Part shown: piece by piece, positions 24,307-38,493 of the stretch
Numbering within the stretch: position 1 is the stretch's first letter
Layout: every line of letters begins with the position of its first letter
Assembly (NCBI RefSeq): GCF_027587205.1
Contig: NZ_JAPDOD010000019.1
Location: forward strand, 62,001 to 126,000
DNA: 64,000 nt
Reading direction: 5' to 3'
Origin: Solirubrobacter ginsenosidimutans
GTDB lineage: Bacteria; Actinomycetota; Thermoleophilia; Solirubrobacterales; Solirubrobacteraceae
Translations under genes and position numbers: made by a program
The notes under the pieces: model-generated
The model's input: the letters and a program-made list of their open reading frames with translations, nothing else
What the model was told of the DNA's origin: nothing
Databases searched by the model: none

Positions 24307-26465
24307 AACCCCACCATGTCATCCGGGCGGACCGGAACGCGCGCCAGCGGCTTGCCGGTCGCCGCGCGCAGGGCAGCGACGACCGCGGGCGTCGAGGAGA
24401 TCGTCGGCGGCTCACCGATCCCGCGCAGGCCGTACGGCGAGTCCGGATCGCCCAGCTCGAGGATGTCGAGCTCGACCGGCGGCATGTCGAGCACCGTCGG
24501 GATCAAGTAGTCGGTGAAGGACGCGTTGCGGACGAGCCCGTCGACCACCTGGATCTCCTCCATCAGCGCGAGCCCCAGGCCCTGGGCGATCCCGCCCTCG
24601 ATCTGGCCCTCGACCGCGAGCGGGTTCATCGCCTTGCCGACGTCCTGCGCGGTGGCGATCTCGACCACCCGCACGAGCCCGAGCTCGGTGTCGACGTCGA
24701 CCACGGCGCGGTGGGCGGCGAACGCGAACGTGACGTGGGCGTCGCCCTGGCCGAGGGCGTCGAGCGGTTGGGTGGGCCGGTGGTGGTACTCCCGCGTCTC
24801 CTCGATGCCGTCCCCGATCTCACCGCCGCGCCGCTCGAGCTCCTCGCGCACCGCGCGGCACGCGGCCTGCACCGCGCCGCCCGTCATGTGGGTCTGACGG
24901 GACGCCGAGGACGACCCGGCGGACCCGACCTGGGTGTCCGCGGGAAGCACCAGCACGTTCTGGACGTTCAGCTCGGTCCGCGCGATCTGCCCCATGACCG
25001 TTACGAGTCCCTGACCCACTTCGGCAGCCGCAGTATGAACCTCAACTAGAGGTTCACCTCCGGCCACGGAAAGTCGCACCCGCGCCGTCGAGAAGTCGTC
25101 AAAACCCTCGGAAAAGCCCACATTCTTGAAGCCCACCGCGTAGCCGACGCCGCGCACCACGCCTTCGCCGCGGGTCACGTTGGCGATGCCGCCCGGCAGG
25201 CCGCCACCCGCGTCGGGCAAGGGCCGTGAGCGCACCGATCGGAGCAGTTCAGCCACCGGCGCGGGGCAGTTGATCGGCGCGCCGGTGGGCATCGAGGTGC
25301 CGGTGACCATCGCGTTGCGCAGCCGCAGCTGCACCGGGTCCATGCCCAAGGCAGCGGCGAGCTTGTCCATCTGCGCCTCGTGCGCGAAGCAGGTCTGCAC
25401 GGCGCCGAAGCCGCGCATCGCCCCGCACGGCGGGTTGTCGGTGTAGACGACGTAGGAGTCGATCCGCGCGCTCGGCACGTCGTACGGCCCGAGCGCGAAC
25501 GCCGCCGCGTTGGAGACCACCGCGCCCGAGGAAGACGCATACGCGCCGCCGTCGAGCAGGATGCGGCACTTGATGTAGCGCAGCCGGCCGTCGCGATCGG
25601 CCCCGTGCTCGTAACGCATCCACGCCGGGTGCCGGTGCACGTGCCCGAAGAACGACTCCTCGCGGCCGTAGACCATCTTCACCGGGCGGCCCGTGTGCAG
25701 CGCCAGCAGGCAGGCATGCGCCTGCATCGACACGTCCTCGCGCCCGCCGAACGCTCCGCCCACGCCCGCGAGCGTGAACCGCACCTTCGCGACCGGCAGA
25801 TCCAGGCACGCGGCGACCTGGTCGCGGTCCACGTGCAGCCACTGCGTCGCGATCCACAGGTCGATCCCGCCGTCCTCGGCCGGCACCGCGAGCCCCGACT
25901 CCGGCCCCAGGAAGGCCTGATCCTGCATCCCGACCTCGTACTCGCCGCTGACCACGACGTCCGCCTCGCCGGGCTCGTCGCCGTGCGCGATGTGCACGTG
26001 GCGCAGCAGATTCCCGCCGGCATGCAGCGGGGGAGAGGCGGGGTCGAGCGCGTACTCGGGGTCGGTCAGCGGTTCGAGCTCCTCGTAGTCGACCTCGATC
26101 CGATCCGCCGCGCGCCGCGCGGTCTCGGGATGGTCGGCGGCGACGATCGCCACGGGCTCTCCCTGATAGCGGACCTGGTCGATCGCCAGCACCGGCTGAT
26201 CGATGTGCTCGAGTCCGTACAGCTTGCGCCCGGGCACGTCCTCGTGGGTGAGCACGGCGTGGACGCCGGGGATCGCGAGCGCCTTGCCGAGATGGATCGC
26301 GCGAATGCGTGCCCGCGGGTGCGGCGAGCGCAGCGTCGCGCCCCACAGCATGTCCTCGGCCCACATGTCCGACGAGTAGGCGAACTCGCCCTTGACCTTC
26401 GGGATGCCGTCGGGCCGGCGCACCGACTGGCCGACGCCGTCCTTGATGGTCGTGATCGTGCTCAC
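24303..26465 (-). CDS. Xanthine dehydrogenase, molybdopterin-binding subunit
   Basis: 720 residues. It has the hammerhead start VRRPDGIPKVKGEFAYSSDM, Moco-binding VGGAFGGREDVSMQ, active-site loop CGAMRGFGAVQ (Arg contact to purine substrate), TAAAEVGQGLVTVM and the catalytic Glu in GLRGIGEPPTISSTPAV. With the FAD and 2Fe-2S subunits in the same operon it should form the cytoplasmic alpha2beta2gamma2 enzyme oxidising hypoxanthine to xanthine to urate. Overlaps of 4 bp on both sides show coupling. It is the second Mo-binding subunit of this superfamily in the window; the other, at 4059-6356, has a different loop. Confidence 0.92.
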   Translation of the reverse strand: MSTITTIKDGVGQSVRRPDGIPKVKGEFAYSSDMWAEDMLWGATLRSPHPRARIRAIHLGKALAIPGVHAVLTHEDVPGRKLYGLEHIDQPVLAIDQVRYQGEPVAIVAADHPETARRAADRIEVDYEELEPLTDPEYALDPASPPLHAGGNLLRHVHIAHGDEPGEADVVVSGEYEVGMQDQAFLGPESGLAVPAEDGGIDLWIATQWLHVDRDQVAACLDLPVAKVRFTLAGVGGAFGGREDVSMQAHACLLALHTGRPVKMVYGREESFFGHVHRHPAWMRYEHGADRDGRLRYIKCRILLDGGAYASSSGAVVSNAAAFALGPYDVPSARIDSYVVYTDNPPCGAMRGFGAVQTCFAHEAQMDKLAAALGMDPVQLRLRNAMVTGTSMPTGAPINCPAPVAELLRSVRSRPLPDAGGGLPGGIANVTRGEGVVRGVGYAVGFKNVGFSEGFDDFSTARVRLSVAGGEPLVEVHTAAAEVGQGLVTVMGQIARTELNVQNVLVLPADTQVGSAGSSSASRQTHMTGGAVQAACRAVREELERRGGEIGDGIEETREYHHRPTQPLDALGQGDAHVTFAFAAHRAVVDVDTELGLVRVVEIATAQDVGKAMNPLAVEGQIEGGIAQGLGLALMEEIQVVDGLVRNASFTDYLIPTVLDMPPVELDILELGDPDSPYGLRGIGEPPTISSTPAVVAALRAATGKPLARVPVRPDDMVGL

Positions 26466-27796
26466 GCGCGGACCTCCGCCGCGAGCCGGCGGCAGGCGAC
26501 CTTCAGGTCGGCGGCGATCTCCTCGACGTCACCGGTCAGCAGCTCGCCGTCGCGGACGACCTCGCGGCCGCCGACGAAGACGCGGTCGGCGAGCGGGCGG
26601 GGGCCGAGGACCAGCGACGCGACCGGATCCTCGATGCCGGCGTGATCGAGATCATCGAGGCGCCAGAGGACGATGTCGGCGAGGTAGCCCGGCTCGAGCG
26701 CTCCGAGGTCGCGCGAGCGCCCAAGACAGCGCGCGCCATGGACGGTTCCGAGCGTCAGCGCTTCGTGAGGGCTCATCGCGTCGGGGCCGCCCGCCAACCG
26801 CGCGAGCAGCAAGGCCTGGCGGAGCTCTCCGGCGAGTTCGCCGGCCTCATTGGACGCCGCGCCGTCGACTCCGAGCCCGACCGACCCGCCCGAGTGCACG
26901 AGCTGCCTGACCGGCGCGATCCCGGCACCCAGCCGCGCGTTCGACGACGGGCAGTGGGCCACGCCCGTGCCGGTCTCGGCGAAGCGGACGATCTCGTCGT
27001 CGCTGAGGTGCACGCAATGGGCGAGCCACACGTCCGGGCCGAGCCAGCCCAGCTCGTCGAGATACTCGACCGGGCGCATGCCGAACAGCTCCAGGCAGTA
27101 CGCCTCCTCTTCGACGGTCTCAGCCATGTGGGTGTGCAGGCGCACGCCGCGCGCCCGGGCCAGCTCGGCGGACTCGCGCATCAGCTCGCGGGTGACGCTG
27201 AACGGCGAGCACGGCGCGAGCGCGATCTGCAGCATCGAGCTCGGCGACGGATCGTGGTGGCGGTCGATCGCCGCCGCACAGGCCGCGAGGATCTCGTCGC
27301 GGTCCTCGACGACGGAGTCCGGCGGCAGCCCGCCGCTGGACACGCCCAGATCCATCGAGCCGCGACACGGATGGAAGCGGATGCCCAGCTCCCTCGCCGC
27401 CTCGATCTCGACCGCCAGCAGGTCCCCCGCTCCGCGCGGGAAGACGTAGTGATCGTCGGACGCGGTCGTGCACCCCGACAGCAGCAGCGCCGCGAGCCCG
27501 GCGCGCGCCGCCGCGCGCTCGATCTCGGCGTCGATCCGCGCCCAGGTCGGGTACAGCTCGACCAGCCACTCGAACAGTGTCGCCTGCTGCGCGAGCCCGC
27601 GCGTGGCCCACTGGTACAGGTGGTGATGGCAGTTGATCAGCCCGGCGGTCGCGAGACAGCCGGACGCGTCGATGCGCTCGCCCGCGGGCGGGTCGTCCCA
27701 GCCGATCGCGGCGATGCGGTCGCCGTCGATCGCGATCCAGCCGCGCGTGCCGGTGATCGTCGGGGTCGCGACGGCGCATCCGTCCAGGACGATCAT
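26462..27796 (-). CDS. Amidohydrolase, 8-oxoguanine/guanine deaminase family
   Basis: 444 residues from ATG 27796. Metal-binding HHH in LINCHHHLYQWATRGL, then FEWLVELYPTW (signature of the 8-oxoguanine deaminase branch), LHTHMAETVEEE, LAHCVHLSDDE and GLGVDGAASNE, all expected in the ATZ/TRZ-like amidohydrolase subgroup. In this operon it would convert guanine to xanthine or 8-oxoguanine to urate, feeding the pathway either before or after xanthine dehydrogenase. Sequence alone does not decide between the two. It overlaps its neighbours by 4 bp on each side. Confidence 0.85.
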   Translation of the reverse strand: MIVLDGCAVATPTITGTRGWIAIDGDRIAAIGWDDPPAGERIDASGCLATAGLINCHHHLYQWATRGLAQQATLFEWLVELYPTWARIDAEIERAAARAGLAALLLSGCTTASDDHYVFPRGAGDLLAVEIEAARELGIRFHPCRGSMDLGVSSGGLPPDSVVEDRDEILAACAAAIDRHHDPSPSSMLQIALAPCSPFSVTRELMRESAELARARGVRLHTHMAETVEEEAYCLELFGMRPVEYLDELGWLGPDVWLAHCVHLSDDEIVRFAETGTGVAHCPSSNARLGAGIAPVRQLVHSGGSVGLGVDGAASNEAGELAGELRQALLLARLAGGPDAMSPHEALTLGTVHGARCLGRSRDLGALEPGYLADIVLWRLDDLDHAGIEDPVASLVLGPRPLADRVFVGGREVVRDGELLTGDVEEIAADLKVACRRLAAEVRA

Positions 27797-28257
27797 GCGC
27801 GCGTCGCCGCCAGCCGTACCGCGTCGAGGATCTTCTCGTAGCCGGTGCAGCGGCACAGGTTTCCCGCGAGCGCCTCGCGGATCTCGGCGTCGTCGGGCGT
27901 CGCGTTGCGCGCCAGCAGGTCGTGCGTCGCGACGATCAGGCCCGGCGTGCAGAACCCGCACTGCACCGCACCCGCCTCGAGGAACGCCTCCTGGATCGGG
28001 TGCAGCGCGTCCTCCTCGCCCGCGAGTCCTTCGACCGTGACCACGTCGCGGCCTTCGACCTGGCCCGCCGCGACCAGGCACGAGCAGACCAGGACGCCGT
28101 CGAGGTAGACCGAGCACGAGCCGCACTCGCCCTGCTCGCACGCGTTCTTGGATCCGGGCAGCTGCAGCCGCTCGCGCAACACCCACAGCAGCGACTCGCC
28201 CTCCCAGAGCCCGTCGACCTCGCGGGCCTCGCCGTTGACCCTGCAGGCGAGCCTCAA
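27793..28257 (-). CDS. Xanthine dehydrogenase, 2Fe-2S subunit
   Basis: 154 residues. Plant-type [2Fe-2S] cluster [21 protein letters not shown] and the second helical cluster domain [10 protein letters not shown] with [12 protein letters not shown], the complete eight-Cys pattern of CoxS/XdhC-type subunits. It passes electrons from Mo to FAD. No ATG or GTG precedes the homology. TTG 28257 (TTGAGGCTCGCC) overlaps the TGA of the FAD subunit as TTGA and has GGAAGGAG eight bases upstream, so TTG is the likely start. Confidence 0.88.
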   Translation of the reverse strand: MRLACRVNGEAREVDGLWEGESLLWVLRERLQLPGSKNACEQGECGSCSVYLDGVLVCSCLVAAGQVEGRDVVTVEGLAGEEDALHPIQEAFLEAGAVQCGFCTPGLIVATHDLLARNATPDDAEIREALAGNLCRCTGYEKILDAVRLAATRA

Positions 28258-29084
28258 GCCACGCGCTCCTTCCAGGCCCAGGTCAACGTGCGCTTCGCCA
28301 GCACGCCCAGCGCGTGGCGCCGGTACGCGGCCGTCCCGCGCACGTCGTCGATCGGCGACGCCGCGGCGGCCACCAGCTCGCCGAAGTGCTCCGCCGCGCC
28401 GTCCGGGAGCTCTTCGCCGAGCGTCTCCGCGAACGCCTCCGCCTCGCGCGCGCGAATCGGTGTCGGCCCTGCGGAGCCGATGCACGTCCCCACGCGCCCC
28501 GGCGCGACATCCAAAGCGAACGAGCAGACCGCGATCACCATCGCGTTCCTCGTCCCCACCTTCGCGAACTGCTGCGGCCCACCCGCCCGTGGTACCCACA
28601 CGGCGGCGATCAGCTCATCGGAACCGAGCACGTTGCGCTTGGGCCCGACGACGAAGGACTCGACCGGCAGCCGCCGCGATCCGCGCACAGACCACAGTTC
28701 GACCTCGGCGCCGCTCGCGAACAGCGGCGGCAGCGCGTCACCCGCCGGGGAGGACGAGGCGAGGTTCCCCCCGATCGTCCCCCGGTTGCGGATCTGCGGC
28801 GAACCGACCGTCCGCGACGCCATCGCCAGCCCCGGCAACGCCGCCCCGAGCTCCGCGATCACCCGCGTGTACGACACGCCCGCGCCGATCCGAAACCAGC
28901 CGTCCTCCGCGCTCCAGCGCGAAAGCTCGTCCACTCGGGTGAGGTCGAGCAACGCCTCCGGGCGGCGGCGCGCGAAGTTCATCTCGACCATCACGTCGGT
29001 GCCGCCCCAGATCGGCACGGCGTCCGGATGCGCCGCCCGAGCTTCTAGCGCCTCCCTCCACGTGGGGGGTTGCAGGAACTCCAT
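28254..29084 (-). CDS. Xanthine dehydrogenase, FAD-binding subunit
   Basis: 276 residues, CoxM/XdhB-like. PIWGGTDVMVEMNFARRRPEALLDL and TVGSPQIRNRGTIGGNLASSSPAGD form the FAD pyrophosphate-binding loops, and the C-terminal part is the CO dehydrogenase flavoprotein C-terminal fold. It is the promoter-proximal gene of the purine operon and starts with ATG 29084 only tens of bases from the divergent carboxylase gene, so regulation of the two is likely linked. A very long open frame continues upstream on this strand but is a GC shadow of the carboxylase. Confidence 0.9.
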   Translation of the reverse strand: MEFLQPPTWREALEARAAHPDAVPIWGGTDVMVEMNFARRRPEALLDLTRVDELSRWSAEDGWFRIGAGVSYTRVIAELGAALPGLAMASRTVGSPQIRNRGTIGGNLASSSPAGDALPPLFASGAEVELWSVRGSRRLPVESFVVGPKRNVLGSDELIAAVWVPRAGGPQQFAKVGTRNAMVIAVCSFALDVAPGRVGTCIGSAGPTPIRAREAEAFAETLGEELPDGAAEHFGELVAAAASPIDDVRGTAAYRRHALGVLAKRTLTWAWKERVA

Positions 29085-29087
29085 CCC

Positions 29088-29116
29088 ATGAGAGATACAC
29101 CGCGAAGCCCTAACGT
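29088..29116 (+). promoter_or_regulatory. Candidate promoter for leaderless carboxylase mRNA
   Basis: ATGAGA (29088-29093, 4 of 6 to TTGACA) and TAACGT (29111-29116) are separated by 17 bp and are followed by GTG at 29124, seven bases after the -10 hexamer. That geometry would start transcription at the first codon. It is one of several start possibilities for the gene. Confidence 0.35.
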
Positions 29117-29123
29117 GCCACTC

Positions 29124-34662
<5,539 letters not shown>

Positions 34663-34673
<11 letters not shown>

Positions 34674-35229
34674 TCATCACGCCGACGGGGGCTTCGAAGA
34701 AGTCCCCGCAGGCGGGGTGACCGCATTCGCACGCGAAGCGCTGGATGACCTGCTCCGGGTCACCTGGCGCGTCGCCGCGGGCGTAGAAGGCGCGGACCTG
34801 GTTGGCGATCGCGAGGTTGGCTTCGCGGATCAGCGCGATCCGCCCCGCGTGGGTGGTGACGCCGCCGGAGAGGTCCTCGAAGTGGCGCTCGAGCGCGTCG
34901 GCCGTGGTGGGTTCGACGAGAAAGATGCGCGGCCGCGGGATGACCGTTCCCTCGGCGATCACCGGCGGGTGGTCGGGGAGCTGTGCGAGGTCCTCGAGGA
35001 CGAGTGGGCCGCGCTCGTCGCGCAATGCGGGTTGCGGCCGCGGAGGCGTGTGTGCGTTCCAGCGCCTGGCGGCCTCGCTGCCTGCCGCGAGCAGACGCTC
35101 GACGTGGTCCCACGTGCGCGTGTCGGAGCTGTAGAGCCGCAGGCCGTGGCGCCGCGCGAGGCGCGAGGCGACGGTGGTCTTGCCGGCCCCGGGTGGGCCG
35201 CCGATGAAGAGGACGCGCGGGGCGATCAG
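34663..35229 (-). CDS. P-loop kinase-like protein with C-terminal Cys motif, apparent CTG start
   Basis: 188 residues. The N-terminus reads IAPRVLFIGGPPGAGKTTVA (Walker A), then LRLYSSDTRTWDHVERLL. The later part has VIAEGTVIPRPRIFLVEP and a C-terminal CECGHPACGDFFEAP that may bind zinc. It resembles small-substrate kinases of the AAA/shikimate-kinase superfamily; the substrate is unknown. No ATG, GTG or TTG lies upstream of the P-loop in this frame. CTG at 35229-35227 overlaps the glycosyltransferase TGA as CTGA, the same geometry as the other junctions of this operon. The first ordinary start (TTG 35025) would delete the nucleotide-binding site. It converges on the carboxylase with 11 bp overlap. 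Confidence 0.75.
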
Positions 35230-36794
35230 TGCATGGTGACGAGCGGCGGCCGTTCGTCGGTGAGTGCGGCGCGGACCTCGAAGTCATCCGCGGTGGGAAC
35301 CAGCAGCGGGCCGGGCACCGCGTCGGTCGCGTGGGTTCTCCGCTCGGCCGCGGCGAGGACCTCGAGCGCCATCCGCGAGAGCGCCTGCAGCGGCTGATGG
35401 CGGTTCTGGCGCGTGCCGAGATCCACCTGCGCCATGCGCTCCAGGCCGACCAGGCGATGCGCGTCGATCAGATTGGCGATCTCGACTCCGTAGCCGACCG
35501 GGAACGGCAGCTGCTCGAGCAGCGTGCGCGTGGCCGCGAGCTCACCCGCCAGCGGCTGGCGGAAGCCGGCGAGCTCCGGGAAGTGCAGGTTCAGGTACGG
35601 GCGGGCGAGCAGCTCGGTGACGCGGCCGCCGCCGTGCGGGTGGGTGGTGTCGCCGATGCGGAACGGGCGCCGGAAGTGTCCTTTGACGAAGGCGAGCTCC
35701 GGGTTCGTGAGCAGCGGGCCGAGCATGCCTCGCAGGAAGGAGGCATCGAAGTCCTCGGTGTCGGTGTCGAGGAAGCAGACGAGCTCGCCGGTGGTGGCGG
35801 AGAGGGCGCGCCACATGGCGTCGCCCTTGCCGAGCGCGGGGCCGAACTGGCGTTGCAGCGCCGACTCCGACTGCACCCACACGCCGCGTTCGTGGGCGAT
35901 CTCGGCCGTGCCGTCGGCTGAGTCGGCGTCGACGACGAGCAGCTCGTCGATCAGGTCGTGCAGGGGTTCGAGGGCGTCGAGGATGTGCGGGAGCGTGGAG
36001 GCGACCTCGCGCGTGGGGAGGATCACCGACACGCGGCGGTCCTTGACGGCGCGCAGCTCGTCGTGGCTGAACTCGCTCGCTCGGTAGTTGCGCTCCGCGA
36101 GCCAGCTGTTGCGGCGCAGGTCGACCGCGAGCCCGCGCTGCGTGCGGCCGAATCGCCGCCCCGACGTGGTCACGCGCACCGCTGCGAGACGCTCGATCGG
36201 CACCCCGTGCCGGCGCAGCGCGCGCTCGAAGCCCTCGTCCTCCAGCGCCGCGCGCGGCTCCATCCGGCCGACCTTGGCGTACGTCGCGGCCGTGACGGCG
36301 AGCGACGCGCCGCTGAACTGGTGATGCTCGCGCGCGCCCGCTCCCACCAGCGCCGCCTGGCGGATCGCGGCGTCGGCCTCACGCCGGCGCAGCGCGGCGG
36401 GAGGGAGGTCGTGCGCGCCGAGCAGGATCCGCCCGCCGATCGCGCGCGCTCCACCCGCGACGGCGTCGAGCTGCGCGCGCAGCCAGTCCGGCGCGGGCTC
36501 GGAGTCGGCGTCGGTGGTCGCGATCAGGCCGTCAGGCTCGAGCAGGCCTGCGGCGAGGTCCATGCCCTGGCGGCGGGCGTGGCCCACGCCCGACTCCTGG
36601 GCCTCGATGATCTGCAGGTTCAGCGTTCCCGCGGCCTCGCGGGCGCGTTGCTCGGTCGCGTCGGTGCAGCGGTCGAGCACCAGCAGGACGGCGTAGTCCT
36701 CGCGCGCGACGCCGCGCTGGCCGGCGAGCGCCGCGATGCATGCGCCGATCAGCTCCTCCTCATCGCGGGCGGGGACGACGACGCAGGCCCTCAC
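35226..36794 (-). CDS. Two-domain glycosyltransferase: GT2 fused to glucosyl-3-phosphoglycerate synthase-like domain
   Basis: 522 residues from GTG 36794. Residues 1-230 form a GT2 domain: ACVVVPARDEEELIGACI, LDRCTDATEQ, ATTDADSEPAPDWL. Residues about 255-522 form a second GT-A domain: SVILPTREVASTLPHI, VVDADSADGTAEIA, LGKGDAMWRALSA, FLDTDTEDFDASFLRGML and PVGYGVEIANLIDA with HQPLQALSRMA. This second set is characteristic of GpgS (GT81), which makes glucosyl-3-phosphoglycerate for glucosylglycerate or polymethylated polysaccharides. Both halves keep metal-binding DxD-like motifs. GTGA overlap with the FAD reductase gene. The GpgP phosphatase partner is not in the window. Confidence 0.85.
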   Translation of the reverse strand: MRACVVVPARDEEELIGACIAALAGQRGVAREDYAVLLVLDRCTDATEQRAREAAGTLNLQIIEAQESGVGHARRQGMDLAAGLLEPDGLIATTDADSEPAPDWLRAQLDAVAGGARAIGGRILLGAHDLPPAALRRREADAAIRQAALVGAGAREHHQFSGASLAVTAATYAKVGRMEPRAALEDEGFERALRRHGVPIERLAAVRVTTSGRRFGRTQRGLAVDLRRNSWLAERNYRASEFSHDELRAVKDRRVSVILPTREVASTLPHILDALEPLHDLIDELLVVDADSADGTAEIAHERGVWVQSESALQRQFGPALGKGDAMWRALSATTGELVCFLDTDTEDFDASFLRGMLGPLLTNPELAFVKGHFRRPFRIGDTTHPHGGGRVTELLARPYLNLHFPELAGFRQPLAGELAATRTLLEQLPFPVGYGVEIANLIDAHRLVGLERMAQVDLGTRQNRHQPLQALSRMALEVLAAAERRTHATDAVPGPLLVPTADDFEVRAALTDERPPLVTMH

Positions 36795-37942
36795 TTCAGC
36801 GGCGCCTTCGTCTCGATCAGCTCGCGGCCGTTCTCGTAGTCCTCGTCGGCGTCGTGAGTGAGGACGCCGACCGTCGTGCCTTGCTTCGCGTACCAGACCG
36901 TGAACGCGCCGGCGCCGTGGTCGACCAGGTGCGCTTCGTCGTACCCGTCGCCCCAGGCGACGTACTTGAGCGTGTGCTCGCCGATCGTCGACCAGAAGCC
37001 GGGGGCGACGTCCCACTGCGCAGGCGCGCCCGCGATGGTCTTCCCGGCGACCTCGCCCATGTTCAGCGCCTCGCCCCAGTGCTCGACCGCGAGGTGGCGT
37101 TCCGCGGCGGCGTTGTAGGCGAACGCCACGTCGCCGGCGGCGTAGACGTGCTCGTGCGACGTGCGCATCTGTGCATCGGTCTTGACGCGACCGTTCTCGA
37201 GCTCGAGTCCCGCGTCGCTCGCCAGTCCCGCGCAGGGCTGGACGCCCGCGGCCATCAGAACCAGGTCGCCGCGGATCGGCTCCCGGCCGGGAACACGGAC
37301 CGCGTGGTCGCTGATCGTCTCGACGCCGCCGCCGAGCACCAGTTCGACGCCGAGCTCCTCGAGCCAGCCCTTGATCCTGCGCCCGGCCGCTTCGCCGAGC
37401 CGCGTCTCGTGCGGGATCGCCTCGTCGGTCACCAGCGTGGCGTTGACACCACGCATCGCCAGCGAGGCCGCAGCCTCACAACCGATGAAGCCGGAGCCGA
37501 CGACGACCGCGCTGGTGGAGTTCGCGGCGCGATCGCGCAGGACCCGGGCTGTGGCGAGGCTGCGCAGGAGCAGCACCCACTCCTCGGTCGCGCCCGGGAC
37601 CTGGAGCGCCTTCGGCTCGGCGCCCGTCGCGAGCACGCATGCGTCGTAGGCGAGCGTCTCGCCGCCGGCGAGCGTGATGGTGCGCTGGGCGGGGTCGAGA
37701 GTGTCGGCCTCCGTGCCGAGCCGGAGGGCGATCTTGTGCTGCTCGTACCAGCCGGCCGGCTCGATCGGGACGTCTTCATCCTGGAGCTCGCCGCGCAGGA
37801 ACTCCTTCGAGAGCGCGGGGCGGGTGTAGGGCGGTGTCAGCTCCGGCGTGAGGATGGTCACGTCCCCCTCGCCGTTCGCGGCTCTGTAGCCGCGCGCGGC
37901 GGCGAATGCGGCGGGCCCGCCGCCGACGATCACGACCCGCAT
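36791..37942 (-). CDS. FAD/NAD(P)-dependent oxidoreductase (ferredoxin/rubredoxin reductase-like)
   Basis: 383 residues from ATG 37942. FAD-binding VVIVGGGPAAFAAARGYR, the ATG-containing CVLATGAEPKALQVP, NAD(P)-binding VVVGSGFIGCEAAASLA, and the second FAD motif HVYAAGDVAFAYN. This is the layout of class-I ferredoxin reductases and related disulfide-reductase-fold enzymes without redox cysteines. It probably supplies electrons to an oxygenase or oxidoreductase of the same operon, possibly the acyl-CoA dehydrogenase-like protein; that link is inference. It overlaps the methyltransferase gene by 13 bp and the glycosyltransferase gene by 4 bp. Confidence 0.88.
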   Translation of the reverse strand: MRVVIVGGGPAAFAAARGYRAANGEGDVTILTPELTPPYTRPALSKEFLRGELQDEDVPIEPAGWYEQHKIALRLGTEADTLDPAQRTITLAGGETLAYDACVLATGAEPKALQVPGATEEWVLLLRSLATARVLRDRAANSTSAVVVGSGFIGCEAAASLAMRGVNATLVTDEAIPHETRLGEAAGRRIKGWLEELGVELVLGGGVETISDHAVRVPGREPIRGDLVLMAAGVQPCAGLASDAGLELENGRVKTDAQMRTSHEHVYAAGDVAFAYNAAAERHLAVEHWGEALNMGEVAGKTIAGAPAQWDVAPGFWSTIGEHTLKYVAWGDGYDEAHLVDHGAGAFTVWYAKQGTTVGVLTHDADEDYENGRELIETKAPLK

Positions 37943-38493
37943 ACGGCGAAGCGATCGAGGTTGTACTTGGAGGTGCCTTGGCTGTAGACGGGCTTGCCGA
38001 AGCGTTGTCGCAGACGCTCGTGGACCGCGTCGCCCGTCAGGGGGTAACTGGGCGCGTCCGGCCGCCAGTGGACGGCGAGGAGCGTCCCGTTCAGCGTCCG
38101 TTCGATCGCGTCGCACGTGGCGTCGAAGGCGGGTGGGTCGAGGTAGTACATGACCTCCGAGATCACGATCAGGTCGTAGGCGCCGTCGGGGAACTCCTCC
38201 GGCACCTCGCGGCGTTCGAAGGTGACATCGGGGAGGTCGCGAGCCTCGGCTCGTTGCAGCGCGGCGGTCGCGACATCGATCGCGAGCAGGTCGTCGGTGA
38301 GCGCCGCCAACCGCTGCGTCAGAACGCCGATCGAGCACCCGATCTCGAGTCCGTTGGCGAAGCGTTGCGGTTGCAGCGCCTCGATCGTCGCGTCGTACTT
38401 GGCCTGCTCGTACGCGCTCGTCTCGAACTTCCACGGGTCCGGATCGGCCGCGTAGATCTCGTCGAAGAACGCGGGGCGGAGGCGTCGGCTCAC
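37930..38493 (-). CDS. SAM-dependent methyltransferase, NodS-like
   Basis: 187 residues. The start FDEIYAADPDPWKFETSAYEQAKYDATI is the signature of the NodS-type branch. The SAM-binding motif I is LEIGCSIGVLTQRLA, followed by LLAIDVATAALQRA and DLIVISEVMYYL. NodS N-methylates the deacetylated glucosamine of Nod factors; in non-rhizobia such proteins occur in sugar or lipid modification clusters. Here it sits between a polysaccharide-deacetylase block and glycosyltransferases, a combination that supports action on an amino-sugar. ATGA-type overlap with the upstream gene. Confidence 0.85.
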   Translation of the reverse strand: MSRRLRPAFFDEIYAADPDPWKFETSAYEQAKYDATIEALQPQRFANGLEIGCSIGVLTQRLAALTDDLLAIDVATAALQRAEARDLPDVTFERREVPEEFPDGAYDLIVISEVMYYLDPPAFDATCDAIERTLNGTLLAVHWRPDAPSYPLTGDAVHERLRQRFGKPVYSQGTSKYNLDRFAVCGS

